Numbered from the stretch's first letter, positions 7,485-16,165 are shown. The stretch: 38,775 nt of DNA from an uncultured Porphyromonadaceae bacterium (GCA_900542255.1 UQMR01000016.1:1-38775); one strand, 5' to 3'. Notes: generated by a model from the sequence alone, not told the origin. Numbers and translations are program-made.

Positions 7485-9248
7485 TTAGAATTTCTTCATG
7501 GCAATGATATATGAATTATTATGCTTAAAAGATATTGAGGCTCCATAGTAAAAAGAAGAATAATAGTAGGCTGTGTTTGATTCATATTCTGTTGAACTCC
7601 AATAATTGCTATTACTATTATTAACTACTGTTGTTAATTCATCTATGGCAGGTATATACCATCCTGTTATACCATTTACATTCAGGTCTGCGACGGCTTT
7701 GAATGCCGGATAGAGTGTTTCATACCCCGGTATTTGCAGAATGACATTCATATTGTACTCTCCATCTGTTGTCGAATTGGCACCGGTCAAGACCTCTTCT
7801 ATTGACCAAACATATTTATTTGGTAGTTCACAATATATTTTACCATGATTTTGCCCGGTCAGAATACCAACCGTTCCTTCTACTCCATCGACAGAATAGG
7901 CATCTCCTATGGCATAACGGCTTTGATATACGGTAATGGTTTTGCTGCGGTTCGAAACAGATACAGTCAGCTCTGCTACGCGGTCTTCTCCTGTTTCATT
8001 GGGGAAAACACGTACAACCAAGTCGCTACCGCTCCACGAGTAGCTACACCAGTCGGCACTGCTTGTCACGGTATAATCGCCGGCCGTATTTCCCGTATTT
8101 ACTATACGATAGCTGGGAATTCGTTCGAATTGCACCTCTTCGGCCGATAATACTATGTCGAAGCGCTCTTGTTTTACTTTCAGTTCAGCTTTGTTTGTTC
8201 CGTCTTTCGATGCCACAGTAACAATTGCTTCGCGCGGGGCTTCACCATTGTTATCCGATGAGGCATATACTGTAAGGGTATAGGAGCTTGTGCCGTAGTT
8301 GCTCTTATCGGTTACCCGTTCTTTGCCTTTGAAGCGTACTTGTTCGTTCATGCGGGCAAGCATGTCACCCCCATTGGGTTCGAGCGTAGCCTGGCACCAA
8401 TTGGCAGAGGAAGTAATTGCTAAATTGTCATAATAGTAATTTGTCATGATTCCCAAGGACCTTACAGTTCCCGCTGTGTATGGCAACGAAAGCGTGTCTT
8501 GCGAGAGGGTGAGGTAGGGTTCTGCTCCGGCTTGGATGATAGAGATTTCTTGTACATTATTGTTGCCGTCCAATATAGATACGGTCGCTTCGCGTTGGGC
8601 CCCTTCGTTGGGTGTTACTTCTACAATGATGCCGTCGGTCAGGAAGCTATAATTGAGAGTCGACGACGTATATACCTGGCACCAGTCGGCAGAGGAGGAG
8701 ACCTTGAACGGTATAATGTTTTCGTTGCCGAACACGATGTTTTGGGACCCGCCCGCTTGTCCGAATTCCAGTACCTGCAACGGCAGCTTTATCGTCTCCG
8801 TGGGGTAGAACGGAGTTTGGTATTTTACATCTGCACCGATAATTTCGTTCATCGTGTTGACGGTGTAGCTGGTGACAAAGAGACGATAGAAGCGGCCATA
8901 ACTGTTGTATGCCACATAACCGGTACCCGGAACCACTGCGGTTTTACTGCTCCATCCGTGCTTGGGGATGCGAGTCACATTGCCCAGCCCCTTCATTTCG
9001 CCCAACGATACAAAATAGCCGCCGCTGAAATTGTCGGCGTCGTCGATGTAGAAATTATCGTCCAAATAGGTCCCTCTGTCATTCCGCATGGATAGCGTAA
9101 TAGTCCCCTCAGGGTCGGGCACTTGTACGGTGGGGTCGCTTCCCGGGTCTGTACCCGGCGAGCCAATCTCCTCCTTGGTACAGCTTGTGGCGGCCACGGC
9201 CATTGCGGCGATGGCAAGCAAGGAGAAATAAAAAGAAAGTTTTTTCAT
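7485..9248 (-). CDS. BACON-domain lipoprotein with DUF1566-like C-terminal domain
   Basis: The start was set at 9248 because it gives a signal peptide (MKKLSFYFSLLAIAAMAVAA) ending in a lipobox with C23; the longer frame adds 17 residues before it. The 587-residue product should be an exported, lipid-anchored surface protein. About residues 48-155 are unassigned. Three BACON-like beta-sandwich repeats follow at ~155-240, 245-361 and 365-444, each with a S-S-A-D-W-C or S-S-A-N-W-C core and a closing I-x-Q-A, V-K-Q-E or V-Y-Q-S strand. The last ~140 residues resemble DUF1566: GWYIPAIDEL, then NYWSSTEYESNTAYYY. BACON domains are associated with carbohydrate or mucin contact in Bacteroidales. The last ~120 codons are clearly more AT-rich than the rest, hinting at domain exchange. 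No glycan operon surrounds it. Confidence 0.85.
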   Translation of the reverse strand: MKKLSFYFSLLAIAAMAVAATSCTKEEIGSPGTDPGSDPTVQVPDPEGTITLSMRNDRGTYLDDNFYIDDADNFSGGYFVSLGEMKGLGNVTRIPKHGWSSKTAVVPGTGYVAYNSYGRFYRLFVTSYTVNTMNEIIGADVKYQTPFYPTETIKLPLQVLEFGQAGGSQNIVFGNENIIPFKVSSSADWCQVYTSSTLNYSFLTDGIIVEVTPNEGAQREATVSILDGNNNVQEISIIQAGAEPYLTLSQDTLSLPYTAGTVRSLGIMTNYYYDNLAITSSANWCQATLEPNGGDMLARMNEQVRFKGKERVTDKSNYGTSSYTLTVYASSDNNGEAPREAIVTVASKDGTNKAELKVKQERFDIVLSAEEVQFERIPSYRIVNTGNTAGDYTVTSSADWCSYSWSGSDLVVRVFPNETGEDRVAELTVSVSNRSKTITVYQSRYAIGDAYSVDGVEGTVGILTGQNHGKIYCELPNKYVWSIEEVLTGANSTTDGEYNMNVILQIPGYETLYPAFKAVADLNVNGITGWYIPAIDELTTVVNNSNSNYWSSTEYESNTAYYYSSFYYGASISFKHNNSYIIAMKKF

Positions 9249-9726
9249 AACAAAAAAGATGTGTGTGCCACGTAGCCCCCTATCGTAGGCGATAAACAAA
9301 AAGCGTGAGGACTCTTAGTTTATTCGCACTGAGGTACTACCAATACCTAACTCAAACAATAAACATATATACCTAACGCTGCTCCTATATAAACACTTTC
9401 GTGGTTATATAACAGACATGAGCGTCTATAACTATTATTCTGTTTGAGTTTTGAAAGTTGGTAGTTTTCAGTACGAGAATAAAGCTAAACGCTTATAATA
9501 TAAAATGTCGCGACCGCAGTCGGTATGCTGCAAAAATAAGAATTTTTATAATAATGATTTGTGTGTTTGGTATTTTTTATGCGATAATGTACTCGTCCGG
9601 CGATGGGGCGGCGCTTCTGTATTTCTTTGCTATATGGCAAAGTAATCCGTGAGGTGAGTATTCTGTCGGTTACTCAGCTCTGCATGGGGTATGATGTGAG
9701 CCGATAGGCTCTTGTTACGGGTATTC
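9249..9726. other. Intergenic region of 478 bases, no supported gene
   Basis: This AT-rich stretch separates the BACON lipoprotein from the small HTH gene. It holds a direct repeat TACCTAAC (9344-9351 and 9370-9377), a 10-base palindrome GTTATATAAC (9404-9413), and a minus-strand TATTTTTG at 9538-9531 that fits a -7 box but lacks a partner -33 box. A 64-codon plus-strand frame at 9458-9652 has one hydrophobic run and no other support. The promoter of the lipoprotein must lie here or just upstream, but I cannot place it with confidence. Confidence 0.5.
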
Positions 9727-9966
9727 TTACTCGATGTCGGATGTTTCGAGGAGCTGGCAGGTAAAATGGTGGATGGTGCTTTCGGCATACTCTTGCGGGC
9801 AGCCGAGCTTTTGCGTGATTTCGCCGGATGAGAAGCCCCGAACATGGTATGAGACCACTTCTTGTTCCATGGTGTCGAGCCTTTTGATTCTATTTTCCAG
9901 CTCCGGCATAGAAATAGAGGTAAACTCCTCAGGCCTATCTTTCGCAGGCATAATATCATCTCTCAT
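9727..9966 (-). CDS. Small helix-turn-helix protein (sigma region 4 / LuxR-like)
   Basis: The 79-residue product consists almost only of a helix-turn-helix like that of LuxR/GerE or sigma-70 region 4: L-D-T-M-E-Q-E-V-V-S-Y-H-V-R-G-F, then S-S-G-E-I-T-Q-K-L-G, then Y-A-E-S-T-I-H-H-F at about residues 30-72. In place of the usual recognition pattern (T-V-K-x-H) it has S-T-I-H-H. There is no receiver or other sensory domain, so it would be a stand-alone DNA-binding protein or a remnant. A second ATG at 9951 gives a protein shorter by 5 residues. A dyad lies just upstream. The class is inferred from pattern only. Confidence 0.6.
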   Translation of the reverse strand: MRDDIMPAKDRPEEFTSISMPELENRIKRLDTMEQEVVSYHVRGFSSGEITQKLGCPQEYAESTIHHFTCQLLETSDIE

Positions 9967-9975
9967 ACGGGTAGT

Positions 9976-10014
9976 GTTTTTATATCGCAGTGTAGTCTGT
10001 CTGACTATAAAAAC
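9976..10014. promoter_or_regulatory. Inverted repeat upstream of the small HTH gene
   Basis: GTTTTTATA (9976-9984) and TATAAAAAC (10006-10014) are perfect 9-base complements, 22 bases apart arm to arm, and a second dyad TAGTC/GACTA lies inside. The pair begins 10 bases upstream of the start codon at 9966. Position and symmetry suit an operator or a leader hairpin. Confidence 0.4.
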
Positions 10015-10092
10015 AAAAGAGAGAGGTAAATTGTTCCCTCGTAATGAAAAATCTGTCGCCCGTGCCGGCTGCTGCCGCCGTTTCCTGCGGGG

Positions 10093-10464
10093 CTATTTCA
10101 TGAATACGAAATATACGGCGGCGATGAGGCATACAAAAGCTGCCAGATGATTCCAATGCAGGCTTTCGCCCTTGAAGAGTACGGTAGTGAATACCGTAAA
10201 TACCACTAATGTGATAACCTCTTGTATCACTTTGAGTTGCATTAACGAGAACGGGCCTCCGTTTTCTCTGAATCCTAAACGGTTGGCAGGGACTTGAAAG
10301 CAGTACTCAAAGAGTGCGATGCCCCATGAGAGCAGTATGACGCCATACAGCGGCCAGTTGCTGATGACTTTGGCCTCCTGTAACTTCAAATGCCCATACC
10401 AGGCAAATGTCATGAAGATGTTGCTTATGATGAGCAGTCCTATGGTGATGAGTAATTTTGCCAT
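10093..10464 (-). CDS. DUF486 (DMT superfamily) membrane protein
   Basis: This 123-residue protein has four hydrophobic helices (about residues 3-23, 37-55, 78-98 and 105-121) and the DUF486 signatures F-M-T-F-A-W-Y-G-H-L-K, S-W-G-I-A-L-F-E-Y-C and Q-V-P-A-N-R-L-G. DUF486 proteins are small multidrug-transporter-like membrane proteins; no substrate is established. It starts 32 bases after the stop of the methionine aminopeptidase gene and no promoter box lies between, so it is likely the second gene of that unit. It also ends with FVFMK, as most relatives do. Confidence 0.9.
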   Translation of the reverse strand: MAKLLITIGLLIISNIFMTFAWYGHLKLQEAKVISNWPLYGVILLSWGIALFEYCFQVPANRLGFRENGGPFSLMQLKVIQEVITLVVFTVFTTVLFKGESLHWNHLAAFVCLIAAVYFVFMK

Positions 10465-10496
10465 TTTATTGCGAATGTTATGTTGCGTTAGGAAAA

Positions 10497-11354
10497 TCAG
10501 CGTGTCAGTATTTCGAGCCCTTTATCGGTCATGACAAAGGTGTGTTCCCACTGGGCCGATGGAAGTTCGTCTTCGGTGATAACCGTCCACCCGTTATCTT
10601 CATCGATAAAGACCTCGTGTGTACCCATGTTTATCATAGGTTCTATGGTGAATACCATACCCGGGACGAGCAGCATGCCCGTTCCTTTGCGGCCGAAGTG
10701 CAGCACCTCGGGCTCTTCATGAAATTCGAGCCCTACGCCGTGCCCGCACAGGTCGCGCACGACCGAGAATCCGTTCTTCTCGGCATGTCGTTGTATGGCA
10801 TTGCCTATATCGCCAACGAACCCGAAGGGCTTGGCTGCCTGCATGCCTAAAACAAGGCATTCGTAGGTGACGCGTACCAGCTTTTCCATCTCGGGCGATA
10901 CCTTGCCTATCATGAACATGCGCGATGCGTCGGAGTAGTAGCCGTTGTATATGGTAGAGACATCGACGTTGATGATATCTCCTTCTTCGAGGATACACTC
11001 TTCGCTGGGAATACCGTGGCACACCTCCTCGTTGACCGATGTGCACACGCTCTTGGGGAATCCTTCATAGTTGAGCGGTGCCGGTGTTGCGCCGTGTGCG
11101 ATGGTATAATCATATACCCAGCGGTCTATCTCGGCCGTAGAGATGCCGGCACGTATGTGCTTCTCTACATAATCCAATACGCCGGTGTTGATGACGCCGC
11201 TCTGGCGTATGCCCTCAATCTGTTCGGGGGTTTTTATCAATTCACGCGAAGGTACTATGTGGCCTTTGTTCTGTATGGAGAGAATCTTTTTATCGAGTTC
11301 GGTGAGTGGTTGTCCTTTTATAGGTCGCCAGTTACGTATAATTCGTCTCGGCAT
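10497..11354 (-). CDS. map: Methionine aminopeptidase, type I, with N-terminal extension
   Basis: MetAP removes the starting methionine from nascent proteins when the second residue is small. The catalytic domain begins at about residue 38 (I-K-T-P-E-Q-I) and shows all expected residues: H113 in V-C-H-G-I-P, metal ligands D131 (I-N-V-D-V-S), D142 (Y-Y-S-D-A-S-R), H205 (L-C-G-H-G-V-G), E238 (T-I-E-P-M) and E270 (Q-W-E-H-T). The product is 285 residues; the ~37-residue basic extension (MPRRIIRNWRPIKG...) is longer than the E. coli form and lacks the Cys-rich zinc motif of eukaryotic type 1 enzymes. A TAAATTTG box lies at 11382-11375, just upstream of the chosen start. Confidence 0.97.
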   Translation of the reverse strand: MPRRIIRNWRPIKGQPLTELDKKILSIQNKGHIVPSRELIKTPEQIEGIRQSGVINTGVLDYVEKHIRAGISTAEIDRWVYDYTIAHGATPAPLNYEGFPKSVCTSVNEEVCHGIPSEECILEEGDIINVDVSTIYNGYYSDASRMFMIGKVSPEMEKLVRVTYECLVLGMQAAKPFGFVGDIGNAIQRHAEKNGFSVVRDLCGHGVGLEFHEEPEVLHFGRKGTGMLLVPGMVFTIEPMINMGTHEVFIDEDNGWTVITEDELPSAQWEHTFVMTDKGLEILTR

Positions 11355-11374
11355 GGTTGTTTCTATTTTTGCCG

Positions 11375-11382
11375 CAAATTTA
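11375..11382 (-). promoter_or_regulatory. Putative -7 box for map
   Basis: On the minus strand TAAATTTG fits TAnnTTTG and sits 21 bases before the map start codon. No TTTG lies at the usual -33 distance, so the leader would be very short and the call is tentative. Confidence 0.4.
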
Positions 11383-11533
11383 CGGTTTTGTTTCTGTTTT
11401 GAGTAGCGTTGGGGGCTTAAAAAATGGGGGTGCTTCTATCCCTTTCTTGCGGGGTATGGCTGCATGTCGTGGCGGTATATTATCGTAGGGATGCCATGCT
11501 TTGTATTGGGGGTAGGGAGCTTGTGTAGGGGTA

Positions 11534-11601
11534 TAAAAAAATTGATTGTCATCCCGACAACCAATCTTCCATTAACCTTAAATCTAATACCATGAAAAAC
11601 A
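11534..11601 (-). ncRNA. Probable short RNA or attenuated leader (~68 nt)
   Basis: On the minus strand a TATATTTG box (11614-11607) is followed about 7 bases later by a stretch containing CATGGTATTAGATTTAAGG, then a 10-base stem (arms 11565-11556 and 11550-11541, one G-T pair, loop GGGAT) and a run of seven T. This is a complete promoter-to-terminator unit of about 68 bases with no coding frame of use. From memory, leaders with the GGTATTAGATTTAAGGTTA core recur in Bacteroidales genomes, but I cannot verify this. It could be a small RNA or a terminated leader of map, which starts 180 bases further on. Confidence 0.6.
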
Positions 11602-11606
11602 CAGTG

Positions 11607-11635
11607 CAAATATAAGGGTATTTATGTTATACAAC
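11607..11635 (-). promoter_or_regulatory. Promoter of the short leftward RNA
   Basis: TATATTTG (11614-11607) is preceded at about 17 bases by TTG in the context TTATGTTGT (11639-11631). Spacing and -7 box fit the Bacteroidota promoter form. Confidence 0.6.
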
Positions 11636-11639
11636 ATAA
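11622..11639. promoter_or_regulatory. Dyad overlapping the -33 region of the short RNA promoter
   Basis: TTATGTT (11622-11628) and AACATAA (11633-11639) are perfect complements around a 4-base spacer. The site covers the -33 element of the leftward promoter, where a bound dimer would be expected to block or alter transcription. The binding protein is unknown. Confidence 0.4.
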
Positions 11640-11771
11640 TTTTTAGACCGAAAAATTATTGCGATTAACATTTTTTATACATAGGCCTCTTCTGAGCCTT
11701 TTACAGGGCGATATGTGGCAATGAGTGTACGGCGGTAACTATGTTTTTGGGTAGGCGAGGGGGATAGTAAC

Positions 11772-11807
11772 AAGGCAGCGGCAAAATTTTTATTTTGCCG
11801 CTGCCTT
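11772..11807 (-). terminator. Strong stem-loop after carB
   Basis: Perfect 16-base arms (11772-11787 and 11792-11807) close a 4-base loop. It sits 30 bases beyond the carB stop and contains an A-tract and T-tract next to the loop rather than a clean T-run after the stem. It most likely ends the carA-carB message or protects its 3' end. Confidence 0.7.
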
Positions 11808-11836
11808 CTCTGATATGGAGCTTGTTGTTGAGTCTG

Positions 11837-14800
11837 TTATTTGTATTCGTCCCAGCTCTTTATCTGTATCTCATCGAGGCTGATGTTGCAGAATGCATCG
11901 ATGAAGGCTGCTGCCAGCCGTGTGTTGGTAATGAGCGGAATGTTGAAGTCGATGGCTGCGCGGCGTATCTTGTAGCCGTTGTCGAGCTCGGTGGCCGTGA
12001 GGTTCTTGGGAATGTTCACGACAAAATCTATCTTCTTGTCGTGTATCATCTGCAATGCCTGCGGCTCTTTGTCGCCCTCGCTCGGCCAATATACCTTGAC
12101 GGCGGGAATACCATTTTCCGTGAGGAACTGGTGCGAGCCTCCTGTTGCATATAGGTTATATCCGTGTTCGTGCAACTGGTGGGCTGCCTCCAACAGGTCG
12201 GCTTTCTGTTTGGCGCTACCCGTAGAGAGCAGGATATTCTTTTGCGGGATGGTATATCCTACCGACAACATCGATTTGAGTATGGCCTCGGAGGTGTCGT
12301 AGCCGATGCACCCTACTTCGCCTGTCGATGACATGTCGACGCCCAGTACGGGGTCGGCCTTTTGCAGGCGTGAGAAGGAGAATTGCGAAGCCTTTATACC
12401 AACGTAGTCGAGGTCAAATTCGTTTTTGGCAGGTTTCTCTATGGGCAAGCCCAGCATGATTTTGGTGGCAAGCTCTATGAAGTTTATTTTGAGCACCTTC
12501 GATACGAAGGGGAAGCTGCGCGAGGCGCGCAGGTTGCACTCTATTACCTTGATGTCGTTGTTTTTGGCCAGGAACTGTATGTTGAAGGGGCCCGAAATGT
12601 GCAACGCCTTGGCGATTTGTCCGGTAACCTTCTTGATGCGGCGCACGGTCTCGACGTAGAGTTTCTGAGGCGGGAATTGTATCGTGGCATCGCCCGAGTG
12701 TACGCCGGCAAACTCTATATGCTCTGATATGGCATAGAGTTGTATCTCGCCGTCGCGGGCTACGGCATCCATTTCTATCTCTTTGGCGTTTTGTATAAAC
12801 TCGCTTACGACGACAGGATGCTGTTTCGATACGTTGGCTGCCAGTTTGAGGAACATCTCCAATTCTGTATTGTTGGAGCATACGTTCATGGCTGCACCCG
12901 AGAGCACATACGACGGGCGTACCAGTACGGGATAGCCCACTTCATCGACAAAGTCGTAGATGTCGCTCAGCGAGGAGAGTTCCCGCCAACGGGGCTGGTC
13001 GATACCCAGTTCGTCGAGCATCGACGAGAACTTGTGTCGGTCTTCGGCATGGTCTATATCGGTGGCCGAGGTGCCTAAGATGCGCACGTTCTGTCCGTCG
13101 AGGCGGGTAGAGAGGTTGTTGGGTATCTGTCCGCCCACCGAGAGGATGACGCCGTGCGGATTTTCCAGCTCGATGATGTCCATGACCCGCTCGAACGAGA
13201 GCTCGTCGAAGTAGAGCCGGTCGCACATGTCGTAGTCGGTCGATACGGTCTCGGGGTTGTAGTTTATCATGACCGAGCGCCAGCCCTCCTTGCGCACCGT
13301 GGTGAGCGCGTTCACGCTACACCAGTCGAACTCGACCGAGCTGCCGATGCGGTATGCGCCCGAGCCTAACACGATGACCGAGCGATGGTCGCCTTTGTAG
13401 TCTACATCATTTTCTATGCCGTGATAGGTGAGGTACAGGTAGTTGGTTTGTGCCGGATATTCGGCTGCCAGCGTGTCTATTTGTTTCACTACCGGTACGA
13501 TGCCGAGCGATTTGCGGCGGTTGCGCACCTCTATGATGGCAGCTTCGGTGTCTGTCATGTTTTGCTTCAAGCAGGCGCGGGCTATCTGGAAGTCTGAGAA
13601 TCCTTGTTTCTTGGCTTCGCGTAGCAGCTCCTCGGGCACGTCGGCTATGCGGTCGTATTGTTCCAAGGCGTAGGCCGTCTCTATGATGCCATAGAGTTTC
13701 TGCAAGAACCAGTGGTCTATCTTTGTGAGGTCGTGTATCTGGTCTACGGTGTAACCTTGTCTGAAAGCCTTCGAGATAACGAATATACGCTTGTCGGTGG
13801 GGTCGTGCAGGGCTTTGTCTATATCGGGGATGACAAGCTCTTTGTTCTCTACAAAGCCGTGCATGCCTTGTCCTATCATGCGCAATCCTTTCTGTATAGC
13901 CTCCTCAAACGAGCGGCCTATGGCCATGACTTCGCCTACCGATTTCATACTCGACCCCAATTCGCGGTCAACGCCTTGGAACTTGCCTAAGTCCCAGCGG
14001 GGTATCTTGCACACGATATAGTCTAAGGCGGGCTCGAAGAACGCCGAGGTCTCTTTGGTAACGGAGTTTTTCAGCTCGAAGAGTCCGTATCCCAGTCCCA
14101 GCTTGGCAGCCACAAAGGCCAGCGGGTAGCCCGTAGCTTTCGATGCCAAGGCCGACGAGCGGCTGAGGCGGGCGTTTACCTCTATGACGCGATAGTCTTC
14201 GCTCTCGGGGTCGTAGGCATATTGTACGTTGCATTCGCCCACTATACCGATATGCCGTATGATGCGGATAGAGAGCTCGCGCAGTTTGTGGTAGTCGTTG
14301 TTGCTCAACGTTTGCGAGGGGGCGACTACGATGCTCTCGCCGGTGTGGATACCCAGCGGGTCGAAGTTTTCCATGTTGCACACCGTGATGCAGTTGTCGT
14401 AGCGGTCGCGTACGACTTCGTACTCTATCTCTTTCCACCCTTTGAGCGACTTCTCTATGAGGATTTGCGCCGAGAAAGAGAGTGCTTTCTCGCCAATGGC
14501 GAGCAGTTGCTCCTCGTTGTCGCAGAATCCGCTGCCCAATCCTCCCAAGGCGTATGCTGCCCGGATGATAACGGGATAGCCCAGTTCCTGTGCGGCGCGG
14601 CGGGCATCGTCGATAGTGGTGACGGCAATGCTTTTGATGGTTTTTACGTCTATCTCATCGAGTTTCTTTACGAAAAGCTCGCGGTCTTCGGTGTCCATGA
14701 TGGCTTGTACGGGTGTACCGAGTACCTGCACGTTGTATTGTTCCAATGTGCCGTTTTGGTAGAGGCTCACGCCGCAGTTGAGTGCCGTTTGCCCGCCAAA

Positions 14801-15073
14801 GGAGAGCAAGATGCCGTCGGGGCGTTCTTTCTCTATGACCCGCTTTACGAAATAGGGCGTGACGGGCAGGAAGTATATCTTGTCGGCAACCCCTTCCGAT
14901 GTCTGTACGGTGGCGATGTTGGGGTTGATGAGTATGGTGTATATACCCTCTTCTTTGAGGGCTTTGAGGGCTTGCGACCCCGAATAGTCAAACTCGCCGG
15001 CTTCTCCAATTTTTAATGCGCCGGAACCTAACAATAAGACTTTCTTTATCTTTTGTGTCGTTTCTTGTGCCAT
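11837..15073 (-). CDS. carB: Carbamoyl phosphate synthase large subunit
   Basis: CarB uses ammonia delivered from CarA, bicarbonate and two ATP to make carbamoyl phosphate for arginine and pyrimidine synthesis. The 1078-residue length matches the family (about 1073). It starts K-K-V-L-L-L-G-S-G-A-L-K-I-G-E-A-G-E-F-D. Two homologous ATP-grasp halves are visible, each opened by an S-G-S-G-A-like or V-L-G-S-G-A-Y-R-I-G element, with E-V-N-A-R-L-S-R-S-S-A-L in the first and E-C-N-L-R-A-S-R-S-F-P in the second. The last ~140 residues form the MGS-like allosteric domain (LLSTGSAKQKADLLEA, YATGGSHQFL). It starts 18 bases after carA and the two form an operon ended by the stem-loop at 11772-11807. 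Confidence 0.98.
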   Translation of the reverse strand: MAQETTQKIKKVLLLGSGALKIGEAGEFDYSGSQALKALKEEGIYTILINPNIATVQTSEGVADKIYFLPVTPYFVKRVIEKERPDGILLSFGGQTALNCGVSLYQNGTLEQYNVQVLGTPVQAIMDTEDRELFVKKLDEIDVKTIKSIAVTTIDDARRAAQELGYPVIIRAAYALGGLGSGFCDNEEQLLAIGEKALSFSAQILIEKSLKGWKEIEYEVVRDRYDNCITVCNMENFDPLGIHTGESIVVAPSQTLSNNDYHKLRELSIRIIRHIGIVGECNVQYAYDPESEDYRVIEVNARLSRSSALASKATGYPLAFVAAKLGLGYGLFELKNSVTKETSAFFEPALDYIVCKIPRWDLGKFQGVDRELGSSMKSVGEVMAIGRSFEEAIQKGLRMIGQGMHGFVENKELVIPDIDKALHDPTDKRIFVISKAFRQGYTVDQIHDLTKIDHWFLQKLYGIIETAYALEQYDRIADVPEELLREAKKQGFSDFQIARACLKQNMTDTEAAIIEVRNRRKSLGIVPVVKQIDTLAAEYPAQTNYLYLTYHGIENDVDYKGDHRSVIVLGSGAYRIGSSVEFDWCSVNALTTVRKEGWRSVMINYNPETVSTDYDMCDRLYFDELSFERVMDIIELENPHGVILSVGGQIPNNLSTRLDGQNVRILGTSATDIDHAEDRHKFSSMLDELGIDQPRWRELSSLSDIYDFVDEVGYPVLVRPSYVLSGAAMNVCSNNTELEMFLKLAANVSKQHPVVVSEFIQNAKEIEMDAVARDGEIQLYAISEHIEFAGVHSGDATIQFPPQKLYVETVRRIKKVTGQIAKALHISGPFNIQFLAKNNDIKVIECNLRASRSFPFVSKVLKINFIELATKIMLGLPIEKPAKNEFDLDYVGIKASQFSFSRLQKADPVLGVDMSSTGEVGCIGYDTSEAILKSMLSVGYTIPQKNILLSTGSAKQKADLLEAAHQLHEHGYNLYATGGSHQFLTENGIPAVKVYWPSEGDKEPQALQMIHDKKIDFVVNIPKNLTATELDNGYKIRRAAIDFNIPLITNTRLAAAFIDAFCNISLDEIQIKSWDEYK

Positions 15074-15091
15074 TGTCGTATGTTTCGAGGG

Positions 15092-16165
15092 TCAGAGTAA
15101 TTTTATAAATTCGTCAAAGAGAAATTCGGTGTCGGTAGGTCCGCTCGAAGCCTCGGGGTGGAATTGGGCCGAGAAGTAGGGCTTGGTTTTATGCCGTATG
15201 CCTTCGTTGGTATTGTCGTTCATGTTGACGAAGAGCGGGCTCCAATCGTCGGTCAGCGTAGTGTTGTCGACGGCAAAACCGTGGTTTTGCGAGGTGATGA
15301 AGCACCGGTTGGTCCCTACCTGCCTTACCGGTTGGTTGTGGCTGCGATGTCCGTATTTCAGTTTGTATATTTGAGCGCCTCCGGCTCTCGATAGCAGCTG
15401 GTTGCCCATGCAGATGCCGAAGATGGGTTTGTTCGTATCTTTCATTGTTTTGCGTATATGCTCTACGGTCGCATCGCAAAGGGTGGGGTCGCCGGGTCCG
15501 TTCGATATGAACAAGCCGTCGTAGGAGAGGTTGGTGAAGTCGTAGTCCCACGGTACGCGTATTACCGTCACGCCGCGGCGTATGAGGCAGCGCAGTATGT
15601 TGTGCTTCACGCCGCAATCTACCAGGACAACCCGTTTGCCGCTGTTGCCGTACTCGATAACCTCTTTGCAGCTTACGCGGGCTACCAGATTATATATGTT
15701 AGGGTCTACCCAATCAATCTCTTCGCCTCCGTCGATGATGATTTTCCCTTTCATGGAGCCGCGCTCGCGCAAGTGTTTGGTAAGCGCTCGCGTATCTATG
15801 TCGCAGATGCCGGCGATGTGTTCTTCTTGCAGCCATTGAGCAAGACTCTTGTCGGCATTCCAGTGGCTGTATTCAAATGAGTAGTCGGATATGACGATGG
15901 CTTCGACGTGAATCTTTTCCGATTCGTAGTAGGCCGACAGGTTTTGCACCGTATCGCGGGCAGGCACGCCGTAGTTGCCTATCAGCGGGTAGGTAAAAAC
16001 CAGTATTTGGCCTTCGTACGAGGGGTCTGTGAGACTCTCGGGATAGCCAGACATGGCCGTGTTGAATACGACTTCACCCGCTACGGGCTTTTCATAACCA
16101 AAGGATTTACCCCGGAATACCGTTCCGTCGTCGAGTATAAGCGAGGCTCGTTTGAGATAGTGCAT
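15092..16165 (-). CDS. carA: Carbamoyl phosphate synthase small subunit
   Basis: CarA hydrolyses glutamine and passes ammonia to CarB. The 357-residue protein has the CPSase small-subunit N-terminal domain (F-N-T-A-M-S-G-Y-P-E-S-L-T-D-P-S-Y) and a class I glutaminase domain from ~175. The catalytic triad is C252 (F-G-I-C-M-G-N-Q-L-L), H336 and E338 (A-Q-F-H-P-E-A). The two residues after the nucleophile elbow, M253 and N255, differ from the more usual L and H, which I take as lineage-specific. It is somewhat shorter than the E. coli protein (about 380). It is the first gene of the carA-carB operon, with a TAACTTTG box 77 bases upstream. Confidence 0.97.
   Translation of the reverse strand: MHYLKRASLILDDGTVFRGKSFGYEKPVAGEVVFNTAMSGYPESLTDPSYEGQILVFTYPLIGNYGVPARDTVQNLSAYYESEKIHVEAIVISDYSFEYSHWNADKSLAQWLQEEHIAGICDIDTRALTKHLRERGSMKGKIIIDGGEEIDWVDPNIYNLVARVSCKEVIEYGNSGKRVVLVDCGVKHNILRCLIRRGVTVIRVPWDYDFTNLSYDGLFISNGPGDPTLCDATVEHIRKTMKDTNKPIFGICMGNQLLSRAGGAQIYKLKYGHRSHNQPVRQVGTNRCFITSQNHGFAVDNTTLTDDWSPLFVNMNDNTNEGIRHKTKPYFSAQFHPEASSGPTDTEFLFDEFIKLL

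Noticed and set aside
9458..9652. 64-codon plus-strand frame with one hydrophobic stretch
   Set aside because: No promoter box, no recognisable motif, ends at an arbitrary point, and lies in AT-rich intergenic DNA.
11591..11614. Plus-strand 7-codon frame M-K-N-T-V-Q-I before a stop
   Set aside because: It is the complement of the better-supported leftward promoter and RNA; no ribosome-binding or promoter context on the plus strand.
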